Origin: Isosphaeraceae bacterium
GTDB taxonomy: Bacteria > Planctomycetota > Planctomycetia > Isosphaerales > Isosphaeraceae
Reading direction: 5' to 3'
Assembly: GCA_025356475.1 (NCBI GenBank)
Contig: JANXSX010000182.1
Location: 1 to 63,540 of the forward strand
Length of the DNA: 63,540 nt
The notes below the pieces were generated by a model, which saw only the letters and a program-made list of their open reading frames with translations, had not been told where the DNA came from and did not search any database. Position 1 is the stretch's first letter; every line of letters starts with the position of its first letter. Position numbers and translations under genes: made by a program. This document shows, in pieces, positions 34,787 through 43,651 of the stretch.

Positions 34787-36409
34787 ATGATCCCGATCAC
34801 GCGACGCAGATACAGCGTTGGGCCAATGGCGTTGGGTGGCTTTGTGCTGTCCGCCGCTGTGGCACTGGCCGCCGACTCGCCATCCCCAAGCCTGACCGAA
34901 CAGCTCAATGACCTCGGTCGCCAGGCTGTTGACCAGGGTCGGCTCGGTGAAGCCGCTGACTTCTACAAGAAGTCGCTCTCCATCGACCCCAGCAACGCAG
35001 AAGCACGCCGGGCCCTACGTGGCGGCGGAATCACCCGGGTTGCCATGCAGGACCCCGCCGATGGGCCCGCAACGAACGCACCTGCCAAACCCTCGGAAGC
35101 CACTCTCGAAGGGGCTGCAGATCTTGAGCGTGCTCGCCAGCAGCAGATGACCTCTGATGTTAGCAACCGTATGCTGGATGCCCGCACCGCGCTTAAACTG
35201 GGCGATACGGCCCAGGCCAAGGATATTCTCCGCCTGACTCGCTCCGTGATCAACGCGGAACAGAGCCTCTCCACATCTGCCAAGAGAGCCCTCCTGAATC
35301 AGGTTGATACCCAATACCTCTCAACCATCAATCAGGAAGAGCGGATCGACGACGAACGAGCCGATCGGCTTCGTCGCGAAGCTGGCGAAGTCCAGCGCAA
35401 CCGCAGCCTGAACGCCCTCCAGGCGCGTCATGCCACGGTTGACTCGATCATGCGTCAGTTCGATAACCTGATGCTCGAAGGGCGCTTCCGGGTCCTCTCC
35501 CTTGGCGGTACCGGCAACATCGCGTTGACGACCCTGCCGTTCGTCGAAGCCCGCGAAATGGCCCGCCAAGCACGTGGTCTTGAGCCTAACGCAATGGCTC
35601 CTCGCGTCGGGATGTATGTAGCCGCGAGCACCGGTTACCTGACCCAGTCCCTCGCTTACGAGGAGCTGAAAGAAAATCGGTTCATGGCGACTTTGCAGGA
35701 CGTGGAACGAGCCGCAGTTCCCTTCCCTGACACGATCACTTACGAATATCCTCCGATCACAGCAGAGTTGCTCCGACGTTGGGAACGACGGTCGGAACGG
35801 TTCGGTCGTCCTGTGAGCTTGGTGACCCGTGACGAGCCGACCCGTAAGGTTTACCAGAAGCTCGAAGAGCCGATTACGATTCAGTATCCCAGCGAAACCC
35901 CGCTCGACGAGGTTCTCAAGTACATCAAGTCGGCCACGAGCGAAGCCAACTACGCAGGGATTCAGTACTATCTTGACCCGGTTGGGCTCCAGGAAGCAGA
36001 CCGTACCGAGACCTCCCCGGTCAAGATCGACCTCGAGAACATCCCGCTCAAGACGGCCCTCAAGCTGATCCTCGATCAGGTTGGCCTGGTCTACACCGTC
36101 AAAGATGGAATCCTCAAGATCGACAACAAGGATTCGGAAAATCTGGCCACCGAAATCCGTGTTTATCCAGTCGCTGACCTCGCCATGATTCCGCTCTCCC
36201 TCATGGGTGGTGGCGGTGGTGGTGGTATGGGTGGTGGTGGTATGGGTGGTGGCGGTATGGGCGGTGGCGGCATGGGTGGTGGCGGCATGGGTGGTGGTGG
36301 TATGGGTGGTGGTGGTATGGGTGGCGGCGGTATGGGTGGAATGGGCGGCATGATGTCCATGCCCGTTCAGGACCCTGCATCCAGCTACGCGGAAAAAAAA
36401 AGCAACTAA
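34787..36409 (+). CDS. Secreted TPR/STN-like protein with Gly-Met repeats; possible first half of a frameshifted gene
   Basis: The 540-residue protein has a signal peptide (SVGPMALGGFVLSAAVALA), a TPR-like unit (QAVDQGRLGEAADFYKKSL) and a helical middle. A secretin/STN-like domain covers about 368-448 (TPLDEVLKYIKSA, KIDLENIPLKTALKLILDQ). The end is seven 15-bp repeats encoding MGGGG. The frame is open to 34613, but GGAG and the signal peptide fix the start at 34787. It stops at TAA (36407-36409) right after a run of nine A. A -1 shift there would join it to the next frame, giving about 975 residues. STN-like domains occur in envelope secretion proteins; the role here is unknown. Confidence 0.82.
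   Translation: MIPITRRRYSVGPMALGGFVLSAAVALAADSPSPSLTEQLNDLGRQAVDQGRLGEAADFYKKSLSIDPSNAEARRALRGGGITRVAMQDPADGPATNAPAKPSEATLEGAADLERARQQQMTSDVSNRMLDARTALKLGDTAQAKDILRLTRSVINAEQSLSTSAKRALLNQVDTQYLSTINQEERIDDERADRLRREAGEVQRNRSLNALQARHATVDSIMRQFDNLMLEGRFRVLSLGGTGNIALTTLPFVEAREMARQARGLEPNAMAPRVGMYVAASTGYLTQSLAYEELKENRFMATLQDVERAAVPFPDTITYEYPPITAELLRRWERRSERFGRPVSLVTRDEPTRKVYQKLEEPITIQYPSETPLDEVLKYIKSATSEANYAGIQYYLDPVGLQEADRTETSPVKIDLENIPLKTALKLILDQVGLVYTVKDGILKIDNKDSENLATEIRVYPVADLAMIPLSLMGGGGGGGMGGGGMGGGGMGGGGMGGGGMGGGGMGGGGMGGGGMGGMGGMMSMPVQDPASSYAEKKSN
36227..36340 (+). repeat. 15-bp tandem repeat encoding MGGGG
   Basis: Units of ATGGGTGGTGGYGGY begin at 36227, 36242, 36257, 36272, 36287, 36302, 36317 and 36332, with synonymous third-base changes between copies and a shorter last unit. 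They encode Met-Gly-Gly-Gly-Gly in the secreted protein. Copy-number change would stay in frame. Confidence 0.93.
36392..36403 (+). other. A9 slippery run: candidate frameshift or transcriptional slippage site
   Basis: The sequence GAAAAAAAAAGC contains nine A (36393-36401), read GAA AAA AAA AGC AAC TAA in the upstream frame. A -1 ribosomal shift, or one extra A in the transcript, gives AAG CAA CTA and continues without a stop into the frame of the next gene. No ATG, GTG or TTG exists in that second frame between the A run and 36532. A homopolymer sequencing error would look the same. Confidence 0.55.
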
Positions 36410-36531
36410 CTGATGTCAAGTCAGGCCAGTTAGGTAAAACAGGTGATCGGGATCGGGATGCGAATAACGCACCCGGTCCCGGTTCGGTTTCGAAGACCAA
36501 GAAGTCGTCCCCGCTCGATGACGAGCTCAAG

Positions 36532-37713
36532 ATGGTCAAGCCCACCAAGCCGGTCGCTAAAACGACCGTGGCCCCTCCAAATCCAACCAAGTTCTGGGCC
36601 GATTTCTTTCGCGAAAAAGACTTTTCCTCCACCGAACTCTTTGGAACGATCTCGACACTCCAGACTGCGAACAAGTTGCTCGATATTGAGGCAGCATTAC
36701 GTGCTTACTTGATTTATCGTCCTGCCAATGCTGAGGCATGGATGTACGAATTGCTCTCGGTCGTGATCGAGACCAATAGTGCTGCCGAAGGCACGAAGCC
36801 GGAACTCGTGAAAACGCGTGCTGAGGAAGCGAAGACCTACATGGGTTACGCGGCCACAGCCGCACTCAAAGGGCGAGATCCGACCCAGCTCGTAAGCGTC
36901 GCCGACAAGCTTCACCTCCGCGCCCGCTACGAGGAGGAAGGCCCGCTCCTCGACCTCGCCTGCGAGTTGCTCCCTCACCGCGGCGAGCCCAATGTCATGC
37001 AGATCAACCTCGCCACAGCGACCAAAGATCCGAAACGGATGGGGGATGCTATCGAGCGGCTCCTCTCCTTAGGATGGGCTGGTCGGGATGACAAAGGGAA
37101 GCTCTTTGACGACAAGGTCCGTCGCGATGCACGCCGGCAGGCAGAGACTTTGGTCAAAGTTCTCAAAGAAGAAAGCCGGTCGGAGGAAGCCGAAGCCCTG
37201 CTAGCTCGCTTGCCGAACGCCGAAGCGAGGGATCTGTATGTTCGGCTCACCTGGAAAGGAATGGCCGACTTGGACCTGAGCGTTGAGGAACCACTGGGAG
37301 CGACAGCTCGCTACGGCTACCCTCGTACCGTCTTTGGTGGGTCCCTTCTCGCCAATGGTGAACCTCGACGAACTGAAGAAATCTACGTGTGTCCACGTGG
37401 TTTTAATGGCAACTACCTGATCAAAGTTGAAGCAATCTTCAACGACCCGAAAGAGCCGGTCAAGGAAGCCGTTCTTGAGATCATTACCCACGAGGGGACT
37501 CCTCAAGAGGTGAAAAAAGTAATCACAGTGCAGATTCCCTCCAGCCAACCGGTGACCGTGAAACTGAGCGACGGCCGACGGAAGCAGGCTCTTCCATTCG
37601 TCGCCCCTGCCATCGTTGAGATCAAAGAAGCCGACCCGAAACGAGCCGCCGCGAAGCAGGCTGCGGAAGCTCGGTTCAACGAGTTCCGCAAGAAGAATGG
37701 CCCCAAGAACTGA
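36532..37713 (+). CDS. TPR-like / DUF2135 (YfaP-like) protein; possible second half of a frameshifted gene
   Basis: From the only ATG in this frame the product is 393 residues, but the frame stays open 5' to the A9 run, adding about 45 residues (GKTGDRDRDANNAPGPGSV and a Lys/Ser-rich stretch) that read like a linker. Helical TPR-like repeats (about 40-225) include DIEAALRAYLIYRPANAEAW. A beta domain follows resembling DUF2135/YfaP: WKGMADLDLSVEEPLGA, then FNGNYLIKVEAIF. It lacks a signal peptide although such domains are usually exported, and GACGAG before the ATG is a poor ribosome site. Both points favour expression as a fusion with the upstream secreted protein. Confidence 0.8.
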   Translation: MVKPTKPVAKTTVAPPNPTKFWADFFREKDFSSTELFGTISTLQTANKLLDIEAALRAYLIYRPANAEAWMYELLSVVIETNSAAEGTKPELVKTRAEEAKTYMGYAATAALKGRDPTQLVSVADKLHLRARYEEEGPLLDLACELLPHRGEPNVMQINLATATKDPKRMGDAIERLLSLGWAGRDDKGKLFDDKVRRDARRQAETLVKVLKEESRSEEAEALLARLPNAEARDLYVRLTWKGMADLDLSVEEPLGATARYGYPRTVFGGSLLANGEPRRTEEIYVCPRGFNGNYLIKVEAIFNDPKEPVKEAVLEIITHEGTPQEVKKVITVQIPSSQPVTVKLSDGRRKQALPFVAPAIVEIKEADPKRAAAKQAAEARFNEFRKKNGPKN

Positions 37714-37787
37714 GACTGAGTCAATTGCGGAGGAACGGGACGGAGATAACTTCCCTCTTCTTGAGCCGATCTGTTGACAAGACTCGT

Positions 37788-37973
37788 AACTCGTTCCCAT
37801 GGTCCGCCGTGGGAATGCCGTCTGCGACGCTCCTGCGTCGACTGCGATCCGAAAGCAAGTGCGTCGTTTGTCGGATAAGACCAGAACCAGGTGCAAGAGA
37901 GCTTCCATGGCTCAACAAAAGGACGCAGGAGCGTCCTGGTCGGCATTCCCACGGCGGAGCATGGGAACGAGTT
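37788..37973. mobile_element. 186-bp inverted-repeat (MITE/REP-like) element
   Basis: The left arm (37788-37840) begins AACTCGTTCCCATGGTCCGC. The right arm (37921-37973) is its near-perfect reverse complement, ending GCATGGGAACGAGTT; about 46 of 53 positions match, including GACGCTCCTGCGTC. Each arm holds its own short palindromes (CCCAT/GTGGG and GACGCTCCTGCGTC). The core CTCGTTCCCA..CTCCGC..TGGGAATGCC is a known widely dispersed bacterial repeat. The 80-base centre has no gene. It lies in the spacer between two plus-strand genes. Confidence 0.75.
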
Positions 37974-38077
37974 TTGGTGCGTGCTTCGCAAAGCAAAGTG
38001 ATTCGAGCGTGATTGAGAAATCGGGATTTTATTTCCGTTCGGTTCTTCAGGTTCGCTTTTTTCTGGAGTCCACGACG

Positions 38078-38449
38078 ATGACAGGCCTGGCGTATTTCCT
38101 CATCTCCACGATCGTCCTCGTCCAGACAGCCGACCAGCCCGACGCCCGCCAGCCAACTCGATTCCCGGAACTCGGCCTCAGACTGGTCGAGCCAACTCCC
38201 GCTCTGTTGGAGCGGTTCGGGCTCGACCCCAAAGCGCAGGGGGTCCTCGTGCGAGGGATCGACCCTGACGGGCGGGCCGATCAAGGAGGAATCGAGATCG
38301 GCATGCTGATCACCGACGCGGCGGGCCGGAAGGTGACGAATCTTGCCGAGTTCCGCGCGGCGATCGCCCAGAAGAAGCCAAAAACGGACACGATCGTTCG
38401 GATCCTTAAAAAGTCGAAAGCGGAGTTTCGAGTCCTGATCGACCACTAG
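38078..38449 (+). CDS. Small exported PDZ-domain protein
   Basis: The 123-residue protein has a short N-terminal hydrophobic signal (MTGLAYFLISTIVLVQTA) and a single PDZ domain (about 30-120): LGLRLVEPTPALLERFGLD, GVLVRGIDPDGRADQGGIE, IGMLITDAAGRKVTNLAEF and the final strand TIVRILKKSKAEFRVLI. It has no protease domain, so it probably acts as an adaptor or is regulatory. The open frame extends back through the inverted-repeat element to 37799, but TGGAG and the signal peptide place the start at 38078. It may be cotranscribed with the response-regulator gene that follows 139 bases later. Confidence 0.82.
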   Translation: MTGLAYFLISTIVLVQTADQPDARQPTRFPELGLRLVEPTPALLERFGLDPKAQGVLVRGIDPDGRADQGGIEIGMLITDAAGRKVTNLAEFRAAIAQKKPKTDTIVRILKKSKAEFRVLIDH

Positions 38450-38588
38450 CCCTTTGTCCAGGTTTGCCCTCGAAGGACGAGAGGGGTAGAGTCGGAATTG
38501 CGAGAGCAGCAGCTCCCGGGATCAATGGCGGGGTGCTCCCCGTCCACGGATTGGACCACACGTCATGCACCTTGTCTGAGGGGTTCCC

Positions 38589-40031
38589 ATGCGAGCCCGT
38601 ATTCTTGTCGTCGATGACGACGCGATCATCTGCACCATGCTCAAGCTCTATCTGGAGAAACACGGGTATCAGGTCGACTGCGCAGGTGATTGCTCGACCG
38701 CCCTGGACATGGTCAGGTCCACCCCCTACCAGCTCGTAATCACCGACCTCCGACTCCCTGGCTTGTCTGGCATGGAGTTCCTCGCGACGATCCGAGCCGA
38801 GAAGCACCCGCTCGGGGTCCTGATGCAGACGGGTTTCGGTGATACTGAGATCGCGATCGACGCGATGAAGGCAGGCGCAGACGATTTCATTACCAAGCCG
38901 TGCGAACCCGAGTGCCTGTGCCTGGTCGTGGATCGCATCCTTCATCGCCGAAGTCTTGTCGATGAACTTGAATCTCTCCGCCATCAAATGCGTGAGCACT
39001 ATCGATTCCAAACAATGGTGTCGAAGAGTCCCTGGATGCGGAAGGTCTTTGACCTGATCCAGAACGTGGCCCCACTCGGTTCGACAGTCCTGATCAATGG
39101 CGAAACGGGGACTGGTAAGGAACTGGTGGCACGCGCGATCCATTCCGCCGATAATCGCCTCTCGGCGACTGCTCCTTTCGTCGCGTTGAATTGCGCCTCA
39201 CTCAACGATTCGCTTCTCGAGACAGAGCTCTTCGGCCACGAGCGAGGGGCGTTCACTGGGGCCGAGACGCGACGCAAGGGACGGTTTGAAATGGCCCACA
39301 ATGGGACGTTGTTCCTTGATGAGATCGGCGACATCTCAGCGGCGATGCAGATTCGCTTGTTACGGGTTCTTGATAGCGGGACATTCCAGCGTGTGGGGTC
39401 CAGCGAGACGATCCATGTAAACGTCCGTTTCTTAGCTGCCAGCAACAAACGTCTTGAAGACGAGGTCAAGGCGGGTCGGTTTCGTTCCGACCTCTTCTAC
39501 CGCCTGAATGTGCTGCGAATCAGCCTGCCCCCTCTGCGCGATCGGCCTGAGGACATCCCCCTGCTCGCAACCCACTTCTTGGAACGGTTTTCGACCAAGA
39601 GCCTCCCCATGGTGAACGAGCTCGATCATGAGGCGATGCAGGCTCTCATCTCGCACCAATGGCCGGGCAATGTTCGTGAGTTAGAGAATGCGATCAAAGC
39701 CGCAGTCGCGATGACCGATGGTTCGATCATCCACCGCCACCACCTTCCCGCTGCGATCGCACCCCGTGAGGCCAAGCCCGACGAGTCCGTTCCACTCATC
39801 AAAATCGACAAGCGGCTCCCCGAACTTACGGAAGAGTTGATCGCGCAAGTGGAGCGCGATTATCTGACCCAGTTACTTGGGAAATACAAGGGAAACGTGG
39901 CCAGATGCGCCCAGCACAGCGGGCTCTCACGACGAAGCGTGACCCAGAAGCTTCAGAAGTATGGGCTCGACCGGACCAAGTTCAAAGAGAGTTCATCAAG
40001 GCCGACGAAGGCGAACTCCTCGGCCTCTTGA
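38589..40031 (+). CDS. Sigma-54-dependent response regulator (NtrC family)
   Basis: The 480-residue transcription factor has a receiver domain (about 1-120) with DDD at 9-11, phosphoacceptor D53 in ITDLRLPG, and Lys in FITKPCEP. The AAA+ domain follows with Walker A GETGTGKE, the sigma-54 contact loop ERGAFTGAE, Walker B TLFLDEIGD and the LNVLRISLPPLRDRPEDI sensor. A C-terminal Fis-type HTH is present (GNVARCAQHSGLSRRSVTQ). It activates RNA polymerase with sigma-54 at distant enhancers. No histidine kinase is adjacent, so it is an orphan; a signal from elsewhere is expected. It ends one base before the convergent gene. Confidence 0.96.
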   Translation: MRARILVVDDDAIICTMLKLYLEKHGYQVDCAGDCSTALDMVRSTPYQLVITDLRLPGLSGMEFLATIRAEKHPLGVLMQTGFGDTEIAIDAMKAGADDFITKPCEPECLCLVVDRILHRRSLVDELESLRHQMREHYRFQTMVSKSPWMRKVFDLIQNVAPLGSTVLINGETGTGKELVARAIHSADNRLSATAPFVALNCASLNDSLLETELFGHERGAFTGAETRRKGRFEMAHNGTLFLDEIGDISAAMQIRLLRVLDSGTFQRVGSSETIHVNVRFLAASNKRLEDEVKAGRFRSDLFYRLNVLRISLPPLRDRPEDIPLLATHFLERFSTKSLPMVNELDHEAMQALISHQWPGNVRELENAIKAAVAMTDGSIIHRHHLPAAIAPREAKPDESVPLIKIDKRLPELTEELIAQVERDYLTQLLGKYKGNVARCAQHSGLSRRSVTQKLQKYGLDRTKFKESSSRPTKANSSAS

Positions 40032-41330
40032 TCAAGGCAGCGGAATATCTTTGAACTCGAATTCAACTGGAATAACGATGACCTTGCTGGGAGTTTCGTA
40101 GACTAAACCGTAGTCGGAAATCTTGCCGGGCGCTTCGACGAACAAGTATTCGAAACTGAGCTTTCCGCCATCGCTCGCGGTATTTGAAAACCCGCCATTA
40201 TGCTCGAACCGCGATCCATCGGCTTTCTGGAGCCAGATTCGGTTGTTGAACAGCCCCTGCCGATAGCTCTCGAAGGCTGGACCATTGCCCGGCATGGCGA
40301 TCGAGACATTGACCTTCCAGGTCTCTTCATCGACATCTGCGGATCCCAGAGTGACGCTGATATCACCTTGCTTGATCGTGACATCTTTCTTACTCAAGCT
40401 CGGGAATTTGAAGATTTTCAATCCTGCGGGGATCGAGAGATCTCCCTTAATTTTGAGCTTGGCAAGCTTCGCCGCCGCGCGATCGGGTGCCTTAAGGTTC
40501 AGGTTGAGCTCGATCGCAGGGTTCTCAGGACGCAACGCGGCGTCACTCGACTCGCCCATCACGTCGGGTTCGACTTTCTTGCCCCGATCGTCGACGATCT
40601 CCATCAAGTCAGGCTTGAGCTGGAGGAGCATCGGTCGCAACCGAGGTTCCCAGGCAAATTCCGCTTGGATATTCGAGGAAGATGTGCCGGTCGCAAAATC
40701 TCGCACCGTCTCAATCTGCTTGAGGGTCACACGGAACGGTCCTGTGTGGATTACATAGCCACTCTCTTTCGGCATCAAGGGCATGTCGAGTGGCATGAGC
40801 CCCAACGACCCGTCGCCGGTGAATGCGGTCACGCTCAAGCCTGCTTGCTCGGCAAGTTTATCGATCGCCTCGAAGAAGGTTATGTCCTTAAAGTCCAGGT
40901 CGAGCGCAGGGTTCGTGACATCGACACCCAGGCTCTCACGCATGTCGGTGATTCGGTTTCCAGACTGCGACTGGAGCTGCTGAAGCGCTTCCGATAAGCG
41001 GATCCCTTTGCCGATCAACGTGATCTTCGAGGCCCCAGTATTTGTTGTCTCCGCAGCCTCAGCCAGGGCTTTACGGACCCTGTCGAGCCGCTCGGACTGG
41101 GGCCCTTGCAGCTTCTCGGGAAGGTGGGGGAGAGCCTTAGCCCCCATCTCGATCAAAGCCTTCTCCGCCGCGTCTTGGGCTTCGACTTTGGGCGCGGAGA
41201 GTCGATCCACAAGCTGGGCAACCCGGTCCTTGATTGCCGAGTCGGCGACCTGGGCCAAGACCAAGGTATCTCCTAAACCGAAAAGGACGCAAAGCCCAGC
41301 AAAGACGAGTGTTCGATGATTCCGACTCAT
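40032..41330 (-). CDS. Secreted protein of unknown function
   Basis: The 432-residue protein has a signal peptide (TLVFAGLCVLFGLGDTLVLA). The next part is helical (VAQLVDRLSAPKVEAQDAA, HEAT-like spacing LIEMGAKALPHLPEKLQ). A short block resembles an STN/secretin-like fold (KGIRLSEALQQLQSQSG, DFKDITFFEAIDKLAEQAG). The C-terminal half is beta-rich (LKIKGDLSIPAGLKIFKFP, SFEYLFVEAPGKISDY). This layout is common among planctomycete secreted proteins of unknown function. The stop abuts the sigma-54 regulator's stop, convergent. No partner gene is evident. Confidence 0.75.
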   Translation of the reverse strand: MSRNHRTLVFAGLCVLFGLGDTLVLAQVADSAIKDRVAQLVDRLSAPKVEAQDAAEKALIEMGAKALPHLPEKLQGPQSERLDRVRKALAEAAETTNTGASKITLIGKGIRLSEALQQLQSQSGNRITDMRESLGVDVTNPALDLDFKDITFFEAIDKLAEQAGLSVTAFTGDGSLGLMPLDMPLMPKESGYVIHTGPFRVTLKQIETVRDFATGTSSSNIQAEFAWEPRLRPMLLQLKPDLMEIVDDRGKKVEPDVMGESSDAALRPENPAIELNLNLKAPDRAAAKLAKLKIKGDLSIPAGLKIFKFPSLSKKDVTIKQGDISVTLGSADVDEETWKVNVSIAMPGNGPAFESYRQGLFNNRIWLQKADGSRFEHNGGFSNTASDGGKLSFEYLFVEAPGKISDYGLVYETPSKVIVIPVEFEFKDIPLP

Positions 41331-41635
41331 CGGATGGCCTCCAGCCGACAGGGGCTCTTAAACTTGTCAGAGGTCATCTTACCGCCCTGAGAGGGGCACG
41401 ACCAGGGAGCCCTCAAAATCGCGAACTCGCCCGAGCTGGATCTGGGGGCTACCCATGATTTCGAGGCATGATAAGGCCGGTCACGGAGGAGACGCACCAT
41501 ATCATTGTAAGTGGAGCCAGTTCGTTCTGAGCCCAAGGGCTCTGGCCTTCTCGGTCGGTCGCTTGACGCATACGATTCGAACCGGGACAATTTTAATATT
41601 GAGATTGGAACGTGCTTGACCAAGGACCTGCATCC
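41331..41635. other. Intergenic region between divergent genes
   Basis: The 305 bases separate the minus-strand secreted protein from the plus-strand M28 peptidase. TTTTAATATTGAGATTGG near 41591-41608 is AT-rich and could be part of the peptidase promoter. Open frames crossing the region on either strand lack support. Confidence 0.45.
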
Positions 41636-43531
41636 ATGATGACCTCCGACCCGAGAAGACTTCTCCGTCCACTCGGATTCATCCTCGTAATGAGCGCGGC
41701 CTCGGTCGCAGCCGAGAATTCTCCGGTTGTCTTGAACGCGAGCGGGAATCGGCTCAAAGCCGATGTTAGCTATCTGGCCGACGATGCTCGTGATGGGCGT
41801 GGCCCCGGCACCGCAGGCATCGAAGCGGCCGCCGACTATATTGCGACGACCTTCAAGGAAATCGGCCTCAAGCCGGCCGCCGGTGCTGAGGGCTTTTTTC
41901 AACAGTTCCAACTCCCCGGACCTGCCAAGCTAGGGGACAACCCCACCTTGAGCGTTGCAGGTTCGAAAGATCGGAACCTGAAGGCGGAACCCAAGTCCGA
42001 CTTCACCCCACTGGCGATCGGTTCCAGCGGTGATTTGAAGGACCTCCCAGTCGTCTTTGTTGGCTACGGAATTACAGCCAAGGATGACGAGACCAAACTC
42101 GACTACGACGACTATGCAGGTCTCGATGTCAAGGGTAAGGCCGTTCTGCTGATCCGCAAGACTCCCCAGCAGGCGAATAAGGATTCCAAGTTCTCAGGTC
42201 GGAACCTGAATCGGTTCGGGGCATTTCGACATAAGATCACTAATGCGTTCTCCCACGGAGCTGCCGCAGTCTTGATTGTGAACGATGCAGCCACCGTGAA
42301 GGGCCAGAAAGACGTTCCGCTCGGATTCACAATCGCTGGCAATGAACAGAATTCCAAGTTGCCATTTGTTTCCATCAGCCGGGCTTTCGCGGACTCGTTG
42401 CTTGATGTCGCCGGTGCCGCCAAACTTGCCGAACTCGAAGCCGAGATCGACACGGATGGAAAGCCTCACTCGAAGGATCTCGAAGGGCTGAAACTCTCAA
42501 CAACGGTTGAAGTCAAACGCGAGCAACAGACGACGAAGAATGTCATCGGGGTCCTGGAAGGGAGCGGCCCCTTGGCCGACGAGACCATCGTCATCGGTGG
42601 CCATTACGACCACCTGGGTAGGGGTGGGCTGATGTCGGGCTCGCTGGCCTTCTTGTCGCGTGACATCCACAACGGTGCGGATGATAACGCCTCGGGAACT
42701 TCGATGGTTCTTGAAATGGCCAGAAGGCTCGCTCGCCGAACGGATCCCCTCCCCCGTCGTGTGGTCTTCATGGCCTTCTCAGGCGAGGAGCGGGGCCTGC
42801 TCGGCTCGCAGCATTACTGCGACAATCCCCTCTACTCTCTCGATAAAACAGTGATGATGTTCAACTTTGACATGGTCGGTCGGTTGAACGACGAGGGTGA
42901 GTTGACGATCTTCGGAACCGGGTCGAGCCCCACGTTTGGAGCTCTCGCCGAGGCACTCGGGACCTCAGCCGGCTTCAAGATCAAACAGGTTGCGGGGATC
43001 AGCGATGGAATTGGTGGAAGTGATCATCAATCGTTCTATCAAAAGAACATCCCTGTACTCTTTGCGTTCACCGGAACTCACAAGGATTATCATCGACCTA
43101 GTGACGATACCCACTTGATCAACTTTGTAGGGATGTCGCGAATTGCCGACCTTGGCGAGATCCTGCTGCTCGACCTGATTCGTCGGCCGGAACGACCTTC
43201 CTTCACCAAACCTGTGCCGAAAGAGGGGAAGGCTTCAGCCGACCCTGGCCGGGCTGCGGTCTCAGTCTATTTCGGCTCGATCCCCAGCTACGATGATTCC
43301 GACAAGGGAGTCAAGCTCACCGGTGTTCGCGATGGTAGTCCCGCTGAGAAAGCAGGTCTGAAAGCAAATGATGTGATCATCAAGTTCGGTGACAAGACCA
43401 TCGGGACCATCTATGAGTACACCGAACAGCTCGGCAACTACAAGCCTGGTGATGTCGTCGATGTGGTTGTGAAGCGAGGCGATGCGGAAGTCACACTCAA
43501 AGTCACTTTGGCTCCGCGACCTGGCGGGTGA
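41636..43531 (+). CDS. M28-family metallopeptidase with PA and PDZ domains
   Basis: The 631-residue exported protein has a signal peptide (PLGFILVMSAASVAA). A PA-like insert (DYDDYAGLDVKGKAVLLIRK, AFSHGAAAVLIVND) is followed by the M28 zinc aminopeptidase core: VIGGHYDHLGRGG, HNGADDNASGTSMVLEMA, FSGEERGLLGSQHY (catalytic Glu pair), FNFDMVGRL and KDYHRPSDDTH. These supply the two-zinc His/Asp/Glu ligands. A C-terminal PDZ domain (about 545-628) has GVRDGSPAEKAGLKANDVII. It probably trims peptides in the periplasm. The frame starts at a GTG at 41612 but the ATG at 41636 has AAGGA upstream. A perfect hairpin follows. Confidence 0.93.
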   Translation: MMTSDPRRLLRPLGFILVMSAASVAAENSPVVLNASGNRLKADVSYLADDARDGRGPGTAGIEAAADYIATTFKEIGLKPAAGAEGFFQQFQLPGPAKLGDNPTLSVAGSKDRNLKAEPKSDFTPLAIGSSGDLKDLPVVFVGYGITAKDDETKLDYDDYAGLDVKGKAVLLIRKTPQQANKDSKFSGRNLNRFGAFRHKITNAFSHGAAAVLIVNDAATVKGQKDVPLGFTIAGNEQNSKLPFVSISRAFADSLLDVAGAAKLAELEAEIDTDGKPHSKDLEGLKLSTTVEVKREQQTTKNVIGVLEGSGPLADETIVIGGHYDHLGRGGLMSGSLAFLSRDIHNGADDNASGTSMVLEMARRLARRTDPLPRRVVFMAFSGEERGLLGSQHYCDNPLYSLDKTVMMFNFDMVGRLNDEGELTIFGTGSSPTFGALAEALGTSAGFKIKQVAGISDGIGGSDHQSFYQKNIPVLFAFTGTHKDYHRPSDDTHLINFVGMSRIADLGEILLLDLIRRPERPSFTKPVPKEGKASADPGRAAVSVYFGSIPSYDDSDKGVKLTGVRDGSPAEKAGLKANDVIIKFGDKTIGTIYEYTEQLGNYKPGDVVDVVVKRGDAEVTLKVTLAPRPGG

Positions 43532-43579
43532 TCAATGTTTGTGAGAACGGTCCGAGTTCCGCGAACCAGGATATTCCTT

Positions 43580-43608
43580 GGGGATGGCCACGAATCGAGG
43601 CCATCCCC
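43580..43608 (+). terminator. Perfect 10-bp hairpin after the M28 peptidase gene
   Basis: GGGGATGGCC and GGCCATCCCC pair perfectly around a 9-base loop, 49 bases after the peptidase stop. There is no T run, so this may be a terminator that needs another factor, or an mRNA end stabiliser before the ABC operon. Confidence 0.6.
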
Positions 43609-43651
43609 ACCTTCCGACAGAACGCGACCTTCCTTGTGCAATTCTACAGTC

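Noticed and set aside
41327-41911. 194-codon minus-strand frame at the start of the M28 peptidase gene
   Set aside because: Overlaps a well-supported peptidase; no motif or ribosome site.
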